Made by a program: the position numbers and the translations under genes
Shown: positions 52,332-61,431 of the stretch, in pieces
Numbering within the stretch: the stretch's first letter is position 1
Layout: each line of letters opens with the position of its first letter
The notes under the pieces: generated by a model
What the model was told of the DNA's origin: nothing
The model's database searches: none
Seen by the model: only the letters and a program-made list of their open reading frames with translations
NCBI RefSeq assembly: GCF_902497995.1
Contig: NZ_CABVII010000015.1
Coordinates: 62,001-126,000, forward strand
Source: Pseudomonas fluorescens
Lineage (GTDB): Bacteria > Pseudomonadota > Gammaproteobacteria > Pseudomonadales > Pseudomonadaceae
DNA: 64,000 bases
Direction: 5' to 3'

Positions 52332-54389
52332 ATGATAAAAGCAAAAACAGGCAAGCCGGAAGGCTCGCGCAGCCGCTCGCAGATCATCGCGCTGTTCATC
52401 GCGCTGATCGTCTTCATCATGCTGCTGTTCGCCCACTTCGCTTACCTCAATACCCAGGCCACGTACGACAAGCAGTACATCGGCCACGCCGGCGAGCTGC
52501 GCGTGCTGTCCCAGCGCATCGCCAAGAACGCCACCGAAGCCGCCGCGGGTAAGGCGGCGGCGTTCAAACTCCTCAGCGACGCGCGCAATGATTTTGCCCG
52601 GCGTTGGAGCTATTTGAAAAAAGGCGACCCCTCCACCGGCCTGCCGCCGGCGCCGTCTACCGTGCGCCCGGAAATGCGTGCCGTGCAGCTGGATTGGGAG
52701 CGTCTGCTGAAAAACACCGACACGATCCTCTCCAGCGAACAGACCGTACTGTCCCTGCATCAAGTCGCCGCCACCCTGGCCGAAACCGTGCCGCAGCTGC
52801 AAGTCGAATACGAAAAGGTCGTCGAAATCCTCCTGCAACGCGGTGCTCCGGCCGCCCAGGTGGCGATGGCCCAGCGTCAGACGCTGCTGGCTGAACGTAT
52901 CCTCGGCGCGGTGAACACCGTGCTGTCCGGAGACGAAAACTCACAACAGGCCGCCGACGCGTTTGGTCGTGACGCTGCGCGATTCGGCCAGGTGCTCACC
53001 GGCATGCTGCAGGGTAATCCGGCGCTGAAGGTGAGCCAGGTCGAAGACCGCGATGCCCGCGCCCGGTTGATCGAGATTTCCGAGCTGTTCGAATTCGTCT
53101 CGGGATCGGTGGACGAAATCCTCGAAACCTCGCCGGAGCTGTTCAAGGTCCGGGAATCGGCCAGCAACATTTTTACCTTGTCGCAAACCCTGCTCGACGA
53201 AGCCTCGCACCTGGCCACCGGGTTCGAAAACCTCGCCGGCGGGCGCAATACCGACACCATTGGCGGCTATGTACTGGGCCTCGCGGCACTGATGTCGATC
53301 ATCCTCATCGGGCTGGTGATGGTGCGCGAAACCAATCGTCAGTTGCGTGAGACTGCCGAGAAGAATGAGCGCAATCAGAACGCAATCATGCGGCTGCTGG
53401 ACGAGATCGAGGACCTGGCCGACGGCGACCTGACCGTGACCGCTACGGTGACCGAAGACTTTACTGGCACCATCGCCGATTCGATCAACTACTCCGTCGA
53501 TCAGCTGCGGGATCTGGTGGCGACGATCAACCTCACGGCCGGCCAGGTTGCCGCCGCCGTGCAGGAAACCCAGGCCACCGCCATGCACCTGGCCCAGGCC
53601 TCGGAGCATCAGGCCCAGCAGATTGCCGAAGCGTCCACGGCGATCAACGATATGGCCGAATCCATCGATCAGGTGTCGGCCAACGCGGCCGAATCCTCGG
53701 CGGTGGCCGAGCGTTCGGTGGAGATCGCCAACAAGGGCAACGAGGTGGTGCATAACACGATCCACGGCATGGACAATATTCGCGAGCAGATTCAGGACAC
53801 CGCCAAGCGCATCAAGCGATTGGGTGAGTCTTCCCAGGAAATCGGCGATATAGTCAGCCTGATCGATGACATTGCCGACCAGACCAACATTCTCGCCCTG
53901 AATGCGGCGATCCAGGCGTCCCTGGCCGGTGACGCCGGCCGCGGTTTTGCAGTGGTGGCGGACGAAGTACAAAGACTGGCCGAGCGTTCATCCGCCGCGA
54001 CGCGACAGATCGAAACCCTGGTGCGGGCGATCCAGACCGACACTAACGAAGCGGTGATTTCCATGGAGCAGACCACCACCGAAGTGGTGCGCGGCGCGCG
54101 TCTGGCGCAGGATGCCGGGGTGGCCCTGGAAGAAATCGAAGGGGTGTCGAAGACCCTGGCGGCGCTGATCCAGAGTATTTCCAACGCTGCGCAGCAACAG
54201 ACGTCTTCGGCCGGGCAGATTTCCCTGACGATGAACGTGATCCAGCAGATCACCACGCAGACCTCGTCTGGCTCCACGGCCACTGCCGAGAGCATCGGCA
54301 ACCTGGCGAAAATGGCCAGTCAGCTGCGGCGTTCGGTGTCCGGCTTCACCTTGCCGGCGACCCGGGCACAGGCTGCGGATAAAGTGTGA
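52332..54389 (+). CDS. pilJ: Twitching motility methyl-accepting chemoreceptor PilJ
   Basis: The 685-residue receptor has a basic N terminus, transmembrane helix 1 (about 17-40), a long periplasmic PilJ sensor region with two modules, helix 2 (about 312-332, GYVLGLAALMSIILIGLVMV), HAMP, and the signalling tip DQTNILALNAAIQASLAGDAGRGFAVVADEVQRLAERS. It senses pilus or surface contact. The tip region keeps receptor helices, although no methyltransferase gene is in this cluster. Confidence 0.96.
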   Translation: MIKAKTGKPEGSRSRSQIIALFIALIVFIMLLFAHFAYLNTQATYDKQYIGHAGELRVLSQRIAKNATEAAAGKAAAFKLLSDARNDFARRWSYLKKGDPSTGLPPAPSTVRPEMRAVQLDWERLLKNTDTILSSEQTVLSLHQVAATLAETVPQLQVEYEKVVEILLQRGAPAAQVAMAQRQTLLAERILGAVNTVLSGDENSQQAADAFGRDAARFGQVLTGMLQGNPALKVSQVEDRDARARLIEISELFEFVSGSVDEILETSPELFKVRESASNIFTLSQTLLDEASHLATGFENLAGGRNTDTIGGYVLGLAALMSIILIGLVMVRETNRQLRETAEKNERNQNAIMRLLDEIEDLADGDLTVTATVTEDFTGTIADSINYSVDQLRDLVATINLTAGQVAAAVQETQATAMHLAQASEHQAQQIAEASTAINDMAESIDQVSANAAESSAVAERSVEIANKGNEVVHNTIHGMDNIREQIQDTAKRIKRLGESSQEIGDIVSLIDDIADQTNILALNAAIQASLAGDAGRGFAVVADEVQRLAERSSAATRQIETLVRAIQTDTNEAVISMEQTTTEVVRGARLAQDAGVALEEIEGVSKTLAALIQSISNAAQQQTSSAGQISLTMNVIQQITTQTSSGSTATAESIGNLAKMASQLRRSVSGFTLPATRAQAADKV

Positions 54390-54438
54390 AGCGCGCAAGA
54401 GCGTATGCTTCTTGATTGGGCAGGGGATTGGAGTGGTT

Positions 54439-57400
54439 ATGGGTGATCGGCACGACTATGTGGCCCTCGAGTGGGTCAAGGGCGAGATTGCCGAAACGTT
54501 GAAGGTGGCTCATCAGGCGATCGTGACCTTGCTGGATGACCCGCAGGCGACGCACGCCCTGAGCGAATGCCTGACGTGCATCCATCAGGTCCACGGCAGC
54601 TTGCAGATGGTCGAGTTCTATGGCGCGGCGCTGTTCGCCGAAGAAATGGAACAGTTGACCACCGCCCTGCTGCACCAGCGCGTCAGCCTTCGCGATGAGG
54701 CAATCCATCTGTTGCTGCAGGCCCTCGGGCAACTGCCGATCTACCTCGACCGCGTGCAAGGCGCCCGTCGTGACCTGCCGTTGGTGATGTTGCCGCTGAT
54801 CAACGATCTGCGCAGCGCCCGTGGCGACAGCCCGCTGTCCGAAACCAGCCTGTTCACTCCGCAACTGCCGGACCTGCTGCCACTGGATGAAGAGTCTCTG
54901 GCGCTGCTGGAACCGGCGGATTTACCTGATGTGCTACGCAAGCTGCGGCAGATGTTGCAGATGGCCCTGGCCGGATTACTGCGCGAGAAGGGTGAGGAGA
55001 CTAATCTCGGATACCTGACCAAGGTGTTTTCGCGCCTGGAAGGGCTGTGCGGCACTGCACCCCTGAGCCCGTTGTGGCAAGTCGCCTCGGCGCTGGTCGA
55101 AGGCATGCGCGGCGGCGTGATCGCCAACAGCCCGGCCTTGCGTAGCCTGTTCAAGGAGGCCGATCAGGAGCTCAAACGCTTGCTCGAACAGGGCATGCCC
55201 GGCATCAATCAGCCGGCGCCGCCGGTATTACTCAAGCGTTTGCTGTTTTACATTGCCAAGGCCGAACACTCCACCGGGCAGATGCTGACCATGAAAGATC
55301 GCTACGGACTGGACGATGCGCTGCCTGACAGTGCGCTGGTGGATGAAGAACGGGTACGGCTGGCCGGCCCCGACCGCGACGCCATGCGCTCGGTGCTGGC
55401 GGCGCTGTGCGAAGAACTGGTGCGGGTCAAGGAGGGCCTGGACCTGTTCGTGCGCAGCGACCGACAGCACACCTCGGACCTCGACAGCTTGCTGGCGCCT
55501 CTGCGGCAAATCGCCGACACCCTGGCGGTGCTCGGTTTCGGCCAGCCACGCAAGGTCATCATCGATCAGTTGGCGGTGGTACTGAGCCTTGCCCAAGGCC
55601 AGCGTGAGCCCAATGACGCGATCCTCATGGACGTCGCCGGCGCCTTGCTCTATGTCGAAGCGACCCTGGCCGGCATGGTCGGCACCGTCGAACCGCAAAG
55701 CCAGGAAGAAAACCGTCTGCCGACCACCGACCTGACACAGATCCACCAGATCGTGATCAAGGAAGCACGCATTTGCCTGCAACAGGCCAAGGACATGATC
55801 GTCGACTACATCGACGCCGACTGGGATCGCCAGCACCTGCAGCCATTGCCGGCCTTGCTGACCCAGGTGCGCGGCGCGCTGGCGATGATTGCGTTGAGCC
55901 GCGCGGCGAGCCTGATCGAAACCTGCAACCGGTTTGTCCACGAGCATCTGTTGCTGGATCCGGGTCACCCCGGCTGGCAGGAACTCGACAGCCTGGCCGA
56001 CGTTGTCACCAGCATCGAGTACTACCTGGAACGCCTTGGCGACGACCCCCAGGCGCCGGGCGAACATCTGCTCGACGTCGCGCAAAAGAGCCTGGCCTCC
56101 CTTGGATTTTTCCCCGGCGAGCAACAGGTGCCGGTGCTTGAAGAGGTGCCCGGCCCGACGCAAGCACAGGTCATGCGCGATCATCAGGCAGCGGACGATC
56201 CGGCCATCGTGCAAACCCTGGCCGATGTGCTGGCCAGTCCCGTATCTGCCGTCACCCCGCCCGCCTTGACCACCCCCGGCAGCCTGTTGCCGCCGGTGGG
56301 CGAAGAGCGGGTGGACGATGAGCTGCGGGAAGTCTGTGCCCATGCACTGGCCAAGGGCGATGAGCCGCTGGCGGATGAGCTCACGCAGGATGTTGCGGCC
56401 CTTGATCCGTTGTTGCTGGAGATTTTCCGCAACGAAGCCGAAACCCATTTGGGCAGTCTCAACCGCTTCCTCGATCGGGCCACCGAGCAGGTGCCGTTGC
56501 AGGCCAGCGATGAGTTGCAGCGGGCCTTGCACACCCTCAAGGGCAGCGCCTCCATGGCGGGCGTTTTGCCGATTGCCGAGCTGGCAGCGTCGCTGGATCA
56601 ACTGACCAGGGAATACAAGGCACACCTGCTTGCGCTGGATCTGGATGAAGTCGAACTGTTGCTGGAGGCTGAAGGACTGTTCCGTCTCGGCCTGCGTCAA
56701 CTCAAGCGCGACCCACTGGCCGGGATTCCCGGTGCCCGCTCGCTGATCGAGCGCACCCAGGCGTTACTGGCCGAGCGTCTGCACAGTCTATTGAGCGCGC
56801 CCGATACCAGGCTGCGCGTCAAGCGCGATCCACATTTGATCAACAACTTTCTCGCCCAGGGCATGGACATTCTGCTGGATGCCGAAAGCCTGTTGCGGCG
56901 TTGGCAGCAACATCCCGGCGAGCGCCAGGAACTCAGCGCACTGCTGGACGAATTGACCACCCTGGGCGAAGGCGCGCACCTGGCCGATCTGCATCCGGTG
57001 GATGAGCTCTGCGAAGCCTTGCTCGACCTCTATGGTGCGGTAGAGGAAAGCAGCCTGGCGGTCAGTGAGCGGTTTTTTCACGAGGCACAAAGTGCCCACG
57101 AAGCACTGATCAACATGCTCGACGAACTGGCCGCCGGCCAGGAAGTCAGCCCGCAACCGGAGCGGATCCAGGCCCTGCGTGGGTTGCTCGATGAGGGCCT
57201 CGATCCCTCGGCCATGGGCCTGATCCGTAGCGACGGCAGCCGAACCCTGAGCATTCGCGAGCTCGGCAGCGCTACGGCGGAACTGGCGCAGACCCCTGTA
57301 GGAGCTGGCTTGCCGGATCGCCGCACCGCAGCTCCTACAGGGGGCCACGTCGAGCTGGACGATGAAATCGTCGCGATCTTCCTCGAGGAAGCGCTGGATA

Positions 57401-60051
57401 TCCTCGAAAGCGCCGGCCAGGCCCTGCAACGCTGGCTGGGCGACCCGGATAACGCCGCGCCGCTGATGTCCTTGCAGCGTGACCTGCACACCCTCAAGGG
57501 CGGCGCGCGGATGGCCGAAGTCGAGCCCGTCGGTGACCTGGCCCATGAGTTGGAAAGCCTTTACGAAGGCCTGGTCAATCGCCGTTTCAGTCACGGCGAA
57601 GCGTTGGCGCAGCTGCTGCAACACAGCCATGACCGACTCGCAGAGCTGCTTGAACAATTGCAAGATCAACAGCCATTGGGCGATCCGAGCGAACTGATCG
57701 AAGCCATACGCCAATTCCGTCGGGACAATGTCAGTACCCTTGAGTTGGTTGAGCCTGCGCCGGCCAGCGACTCGGCCGCCCATGATCCCGAGTTGCAGGA
57801 CATCTTCCTCGAGGAAGGTTTCGACATCATTGAAAACTCTGGCGCGGCATTGGTGCGCTGGCAGGCCGAACCGACCAATCGCCAGGAAGTGGAAACCCTG
57901 TTGCGCGATCTGCACACCCTCAAGGGTGGCGCGCGGATGGTGGAGATCGTCCCGATCGGCGACCTGGCCCATGAGCTGGAATTTCTCTACGAAGGCCTGT
58001 CCGCTGGCGTGCTGCAACCCACCCCCGCGTTGTTCGCGCTGTTGCAAAGCAGCCATGACCGCTTGGCGCAAATGCTCGACGCAACCCGCGCCGGGGACCC
58101 TTTGCCAGAGGCCGATCAACTGATCGACGCAATCAGGAATTTCAGTCACCCAGTGGTATCTGTGGCGCCGGTTGTAACACTCGCAACGCAAAAAACCGAG
58201 CCACCCACGCTGCTACCTGATGCCGGCGCCGACATGGTCAAGGTCTCGGCTGAACTGCTCGACGACCTGGTCAACCTGGCCGGCGAAACCTCGATCTTGC
58301 GTGGTCGGATCGAGCAACAGGTCAACGATGCGCGCGTGGCCCTGAGCGAGATGGAAACCACCATCGAACGCATGCGCGACCAGTTGCGCCGCCTCGATAC
58401 CGAAACCCAGGGGCGGATTCTCAGCCGTCAGCAGGTCGACGGCGAACGCCTGGGCTACGAAGAGTTCGATCCGCTGGAAATGGACCGTCATTCGCAGTTG
58501 CAGCAACTGTCGCGGGCGCTGTTCGAATCCGCCTCCGACCTGCTCGACCTCAAGGAAACCCTCGACCGGCGCAACCAGGACGCGGACAACTTGCTGCAAC
58601 AGCAGGGGCGCATCAACACCGAACTGCAGGAAGGCCTGATGCGCACGCGCATGGTGCCGTTCGAGCGCATGCTGCCGCGCTTGAAACGCATCGTCCGTCA
58701 GGTCTCCAGCGAGCTGGGCAAAGACGTGGAATTCATCGTCGGCAACGCTGAAGGCGAGATGGACCGCAACGTGCTCGAACGCATGGCGCCGCCGCTGGAG
58801 CACATGCTGCGCAATGCCGTGGACCATGGGCTGGAGTCCGCCGAGGTGCGTATCGCGGCCGGTAAACCGGCTCAGGGGCGGATCACCCTCGACCTGTCGC
58901 GAGAGGGCGGCGACATCATTTTCGACATCCGCGACGATGGTGCCGGCGTGCCGCTGGGCGCGGTCCGGCGCAAGGCGATCAAGCGTGGACTGCTGTCGCC
59001 GGACAGCGACATCAGCGACCGCGACGTGCTGCAATTCATCCTGCAACCGGGGTTCTCCACCGCCGAGAAAATTACCCAGATTTCCGGGCGGGGCGTCGGC
59101 ATGGACGTGGTTCACGAAGAGGTCCGGCAACTCGGCGGCACGATGAGCATCGACTCTGTGCCTGGGCAGGGCGTGCACTTCCGGATTCGCCTGCCGTTCA
59201 CCGTATCGGTCAACCGCGCGCTGATGGTGCAGTGCGGAGAGGATCAATACGCGATCCCGCTCAATACCATCGACGGTATCGTGCGCGTGTTGCCCAACGA
59301 ACTCGAAGGGCATTACCGGCTCGATCCGCCGACCTACAAATACGCCGGGCAGCACTATGAATTGTGCTATCTGGGTGAATTGCTCAAGGCCAGCACTCGC
59401 CCGAAACTGCTGGGCCAGAGCCTGCCGCTGCCGGTCTTGCTGGTGCAATGCAACGAGCGACATATTGCCGTGCAGGTCGATGCCATGGCCGGCACTCGCG
59501 AGATCGTGGTGAAAAGCCTCGGCCCGCAGTTCGCCGCGGTACAGGGTTTGTCCGGGGCGACGATCCTGGGTGATGGCCGGGTGGTGCTGATTGTCGATCT
59601 GCTGGCACCGATCCGAGCCATGCAGGCACCTGTGCCGCAACGGCCATTGGCCCAAGACGCGGAACCCGAGCCGCACAAACCTTTGCTGGTGCTGGTGGTC
59701 GACGATTCGGTCACCGTGCGCAAGGTCACCAGCCGTTTGCTCGAACGCCACGGCATGAACGTGCTAACCGCCAAGGACGGTGTCGACGCCATGTCGCTGC
59801 TCGAAGAACACCTGCCGGACCTGATGCTGCTGGATATCGAAATGCCGCGCATGGACGGCTTCGAAGTGGCGACCCGGGTGCGCGCGGACGAACGCTTGCA
59901 GCACCTGCCGATCATCATGATCACCTCGCGCACCGGCCAGAAACACCGCGACCGCGCCATGGCCATCGGTGTCAACGACTACCTCGGCAAGCCTTACCAG
60001 GAATCGGTGCTGCTCGAAAGCATCGCCCTGTGGAGCAAGACCCATGCTTGA
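54439..60051 (+). CDS. chpA: Hybrid chemotaxis kinase ChpA (PilL), 1870 aa
   Basis: A CheA-type kinase with several phosphotransfer modules: an Hpt-like domain with His49, a Thr-type module with Thr475 in the His position, Hpt His698 (HTLKGSASM), a degenerate module around Thr840, Hpt His1017 and His1159 (HTLKGGARM), then dimerisation (DLVNLAGETSILRGR), ATP-binding (HMLRNAVDHGLES, DIRDDGAGVP, GRGVGMDVV), CheW-like and REC (Asp1799) domains. P. aeruginosa ChpA is about 2,470 residues, so this form is shorter. Residues about 953-968 come from a REP element read in frame. The ATG at 54439 has GGAG five bases upstream. It drives PilG and PilH phosphorylation. Confidence 0.95.
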   Translation: MGDRHDYVALEWVKGEIAETLKVAHQAIVTLLDDPQATHALSECLTCIHQVHGSLQMVEFYGAALFAEEMEQLTTALLHQRVSLRDEAIHLLLQALGQLPIYLDRVQGARRDLPLVMLPLINDLRSARGDSPLSETSLFTPQLPDLLPLDEESLALLEPADLPDVLRKLRQMLQMALAGLLREKGEETNLGYLTKVFSRLEGLCGTAPLSPLWQVASALVEGMRGGVIANSPALRSLFKEADQELKRLLEQGMPGINQPAPPVLLKRLLFYIAKAEHSTGQMLTMKDRYGLDDALPDSALVDEERVRLAGPDRDAMRSVLAALCEELVRVKEGLDLFVRSDRQHTSDLDSLLAPLRQIADTLAVLGFGQPRKVIIDQLAVVLSLAQGQREPNDAILMDVAGALLYVEATLAGMVGTVEPQSQEENRLPTTDLTQIHQIVIKEARICLQQAKDMIVDYIDADWDRQHLQPLPALLTQVRGALAMIALSRAASLIETCNRFVHEHLLLDPGHPGWQELDSLADVVTSIEYYLERLGDDPQAPGEHLLDVAQKSLASLGFFPGEQQVPVLEEVPGPTQAQVMRDHQAADDPAIVQTLADVLASPVSAVTPPALTTPGSLLPPVGEERVDDELREVCAHALAKGDEPLADELTQDVAALDPLLLEIFRNEAETHLGSLNRFLDRATEQVPLQASDELQRALHTLKGSASMAGVLPIAELAASLDQLTREYKAHLLALDLDEVELLLEAEGLFRLGLRQLKRDPLAGIPGARSLIERTQALLAERLHSLLSAPDTRLRVKRDPHLINNFLAQGMDILLDAESLLRRWQQHPGERQELSALLDELTTLGEGAHLADLHPVDELCEALLDLYGAVEESSLAVSERFFHEAQSAHEALINMLDELAAGQEVSPQPERIQALRGLLDEGLDPSAMGLIRSDGSRTLSIRELGSATAELAQTPVGAGLPDRRTAAPTGGHVELDDEIVAIFLEEALDILESAGQALQRWLGDPDNAAPLMSLQRDLHTLKGGARMAEVEPVGDLAHELESLYEGLVNRRFSHGEALAQLLQHSHDRLAELLEQLQDQQPLGDPSELIEAIRQFRRDNVSTLELVEPAPASDSAAHDPELQDIFLEEGFDIIENSGAALVRWQAEPTNRQEVETLLRDLHTLKGGARMVEIVPIGDLAHELEFLYEGLSAGVLQPTPALFALLQSSHDRLAQMLDATRAGDPLPEADQLIDAIRNFSHPVVSVAPVVTLATQKTEPPTLLPDAGADMVKVSAELLDDLVNLAGETSILRGRIEQQVNDARVALSEMETTIERMRDQLRRLDTETQGRILSRQQVDGERLGYEEFDPLEMDRHSQLQQLSRALFESASDLLDLKETLDRRNQDADNLLQQQGRINTELQEGLMRTRMVPFERMLPRLKRIVRQVSSELGKDVEFIVGNAEGEMDRNVLERMAPPLEHMLRNAVDHGLESAEVRIAAGKPAQGRITLDLSREGGDIIFDIRDDGAGVPLGAVRRKAIKRGLLSPDSDISDRDVLQFILQPGFSTAEKITQISGRGVGMDVVHEEVRQLGGTMSIDSVPGQGVHFRIRLPFTVSVNRALMVQCGEDQYAIPLNTIDGIVRVLPNELEGHYRLDPPTYKYAGQHYELCYLGELLKASTRPKLLGQSLPLPVLLVQCNERHIAVQVDAMAGTREIVVKSLGPQFAAVQGLSGATILGDGRVVLIVDLLAPIRAMQAPVPQRPLAQDAEPEPHKPLLVLVVDDSVTVRKVTSRLLERHGMNVLTAKDGVDAMSLLEEHLPDLMLLDIEMPRMDGFEVATRVRADERLQHLPIIMITSRTGQKHRDRAMAIGVNDYLGKPYQESVLLESIALWSKTHA
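57294..57343. repeat. REP-like element inside the chpA coding sequence
   Basis: CCCTGTAGGAGCTGGC and its inverted copy GCAGCTCCTACAGGG flank GGATCGCCGCACC; read in frame as PVGAGLPDRRTAAPTGG in the linker before the Hpt of His1017. Confidence 0.85.
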
Positions 60052-60499
60052 GCATCGCACCAGCAACCTCACCGGACTGCTGTTGCGCCTGGCCGACCGT
60101 AACCTGATTTTGCCCAACGTTGCTGTGGCGGAGCTGATCGACTATCAGTCGGGCACGTTCGATCTCGATACGCCGCCCTGGTATCTCGGGCGGGTAGCGT
60201 GGCGTAACCGGCAGATTCCATTGCTCAGTTTCGAGTCGGCGTGTGGCAACACAATCGTTATCGGTGAGCGGGCGCGGATTGTCATCCTCAATGCCCTTGG
60301 CGGGCGGCCTGAGCTGAAGTTCATTGCGCTGCTGGTGCAGGGGATCCCGCGCTCCTGCAAGCTCGACAGTCAATTGAGCTATGTGGATGTGCCGTTGTGT
60401 TCGCTGGAGCAGGCGGCGGTGCAGGTGGGGGAGCAGGTGGCGAAGGTGCCGGATTTGTTGGCGCTGGAGGCGTTGTTGGTTGATTCCGGGCTAGTCTGA
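60044..60499 (+). CDS. chpC: CheW-like protein ChpC, 151 aa
   Basis: CheW-type adaptor: LTGLLLRLADRNLILPNVAVAELIDYQ, WYLGRVAWRNRQIPLLSFESACG and LVQGIPRSCKLDSQL. The ATG at 60044 overlaps the chpA stop by eight bases. In P. aeruginosa chpB (methylesterase) lies between chpA and chpC; here it is absent. Confidence 0.92.
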   Translation: MLEHRTSNLTGLLLRLADRNLILPNVAVAELIDYQSGTFDLDTPPWYLGRVAWRNRQIPLLSFESACGNTIVIGERARIVILNALGGRPELKFIALLVQGIPRSCKLDSQLSYVDVPLCSLEQAAVQVGEQVAKVPDLLALEALLVDSGLV

Positions 60500-60505
60500 A
60501 GGGCC

Positions 60506-60597
60506 TCTTCGCGGGCAAGCCTCGCTCCTACAGATTCAGCGTCGTTCCGATTGCAATCGACATATACCCTGTAGGAGCGAGGCTTGCCCGCGAAGGC
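60506..60597. repeat. REP pair (GTAGGAGCGAGG type), inverted
   Basis: Two inverted copies after chpC, converging on the second DUF6124-type gene. Confidence 0.9.
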
Positions 60598-60625
60598 GGT
60601 CTTCAATTCACCGAAGACCTAACTG

Positions 60626-61001
60626 CTAAACCTTGGCTTGAACAAGCGCCTCATGATGATCCATGACCCGCTCCACCAACAACTGCACCCCATCCGCCAT
60701 CCGCCATGCGGCTGAGCGCCAAGGCCACCGAGCGGCGAGAGCCTTCCACATCGTCCGCCAGATCGGCCGCAATGGCACTGATGGACAGCAGGTCTTCGGA
60801 GGCGTTGGCCAGAAGGGCTTCGGTGTCGATATCGGGGGAGACGGTGAAGAGCTGGAATTTTCGGTGCTTGGCCGGTTTTTCGTGAGAGGGCGGGAAGTAA
60901 TGAGAGAAGGCGCGGTCGGCGGCTTTCTTGAGCTTCTCGGCTTCGAAGGCAGCTTGGGAATCGGGATCGGTTTCCGGGGGATTGGGAGTTACTTTGAACA
61001 T
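60626..61001 (-). pseudogene. DUF6124/DUF3077-type gene, copy B, frameshifted by a 7-bp tandem duplication
   Basis: The protein starts MFKVTPNPPETDPDSQ, like copy A at 2.5 kb, with the shared core DTEALLANASEDLLSISAIAADLADDVEGSRRSVALALSRMAD. At 60691-60704 (plus strand) CATCCGC is present twice; the current frame then reads GGWGAVVGGAGHGSS and stops at 60651. Removing one copy restores a frame reading MADGVQLLVERVMDHHEALVQAKV ending at 60626, which looks like the normal family tail. GGAGG lies five bases before the ATG. It may be a null or a slippage-switched gene; the truncated-tail protein may still function. Confidence 0.7.
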
Positions 61002-61030
61002 ACTGAACCTCCATTAGATGAGTCTCAGCT

Positions 61031-61236
61031 GCTCCATTCGGTTCCAAACGAATTAGGGGTGGCAGCTGTACGCAGGTTGGAACCCGAGGTAAATGGAGAA
61101 AACCCGGTAGACCCGAAGGTCTCCCGCGCACAGCCGCCATAACGGAATGCACACAATAAAGGTGCGCAAGCATACGTTATGAATGGCGCTTTTTCGCCTT
61201 TTACACCTCGGGGTTCCAAACCCGGTCACTGAATTT
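61031..61236 (-). promoter_or_regulatory. Structured leader RNA upstream of DUF6124-type gene, copy B
   Basis: Same elements as copy A, on the minus strand: hairpin 1 (61209-61224) and hairpin 3 (61036-61053), both with loop TTTGGAAC; the 16-pair helix 61123-61138 with 61061-61076 (all pairs form, three G-U); a UUCG-capped hairpin at 61109-61122; and an anti-loop GTTCCAA at 61077-61083. The upstream word TCAGTGACCGGGTTTGG is shared with copy A. Loop and anti-loop differ from copy A but remain complementary. Confidence 0.7.
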
Positions 61237-61385
61237 GCAGCGACCCCCAAACGATAAAGACCAGCGCAAAACGGCACCAGTCAGCGGGTTCCGGCATTGC
61301 TGTAGGCAGTAACGCCAGGCTGTGTAGCCTCTCTCCGTACCTGCGGATAAATGTTTAAACACAAAACCCAATCGGTTGGCGAAGG

Positions 61386-61414
61386 TTGAAGATTCCCAAA
61401 AAGGGACCTATCGT
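61386..61414 (+). promoter_or_regulatory. Candidate promoter of the MNT/HEPN pair
   Basis: TTGAAG (61386-61391) and TATCGT (61409-61414) with a 17-base spacer; the spacer contains operator 1 and operator 2 follows the -10 box. Confidence 0.45.
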
Positions 61415-61427
61415 TCCCTTTTTGGGA
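61394..61427. promoter_or_regulatory. Twin palindromic operators TCCC(A/T)5GGGA
   Basis: TCCCAAAAAGGGA (61394-61406) and TCCCTTTTTGGGA (61415-61427) are two 13-base palindromes whose centres are 21 bases apart, two helical turns, and they are inverted copies of each other. They overlay the candidate promoter, fitting repression by the HTH of the following gene product. Confidence 0.65.
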
Positions 61428-61431
61428 CTCT

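Noticed and set aside
61002..61230. Integron attC-like recombination site in the second leader
   Set aside because: The GGGTTTGG and CCAACC words resemble attC half-sites superficially, but the RYYYAAC/GTTRRRY pattern does not fit and no integrase gene is nearby.
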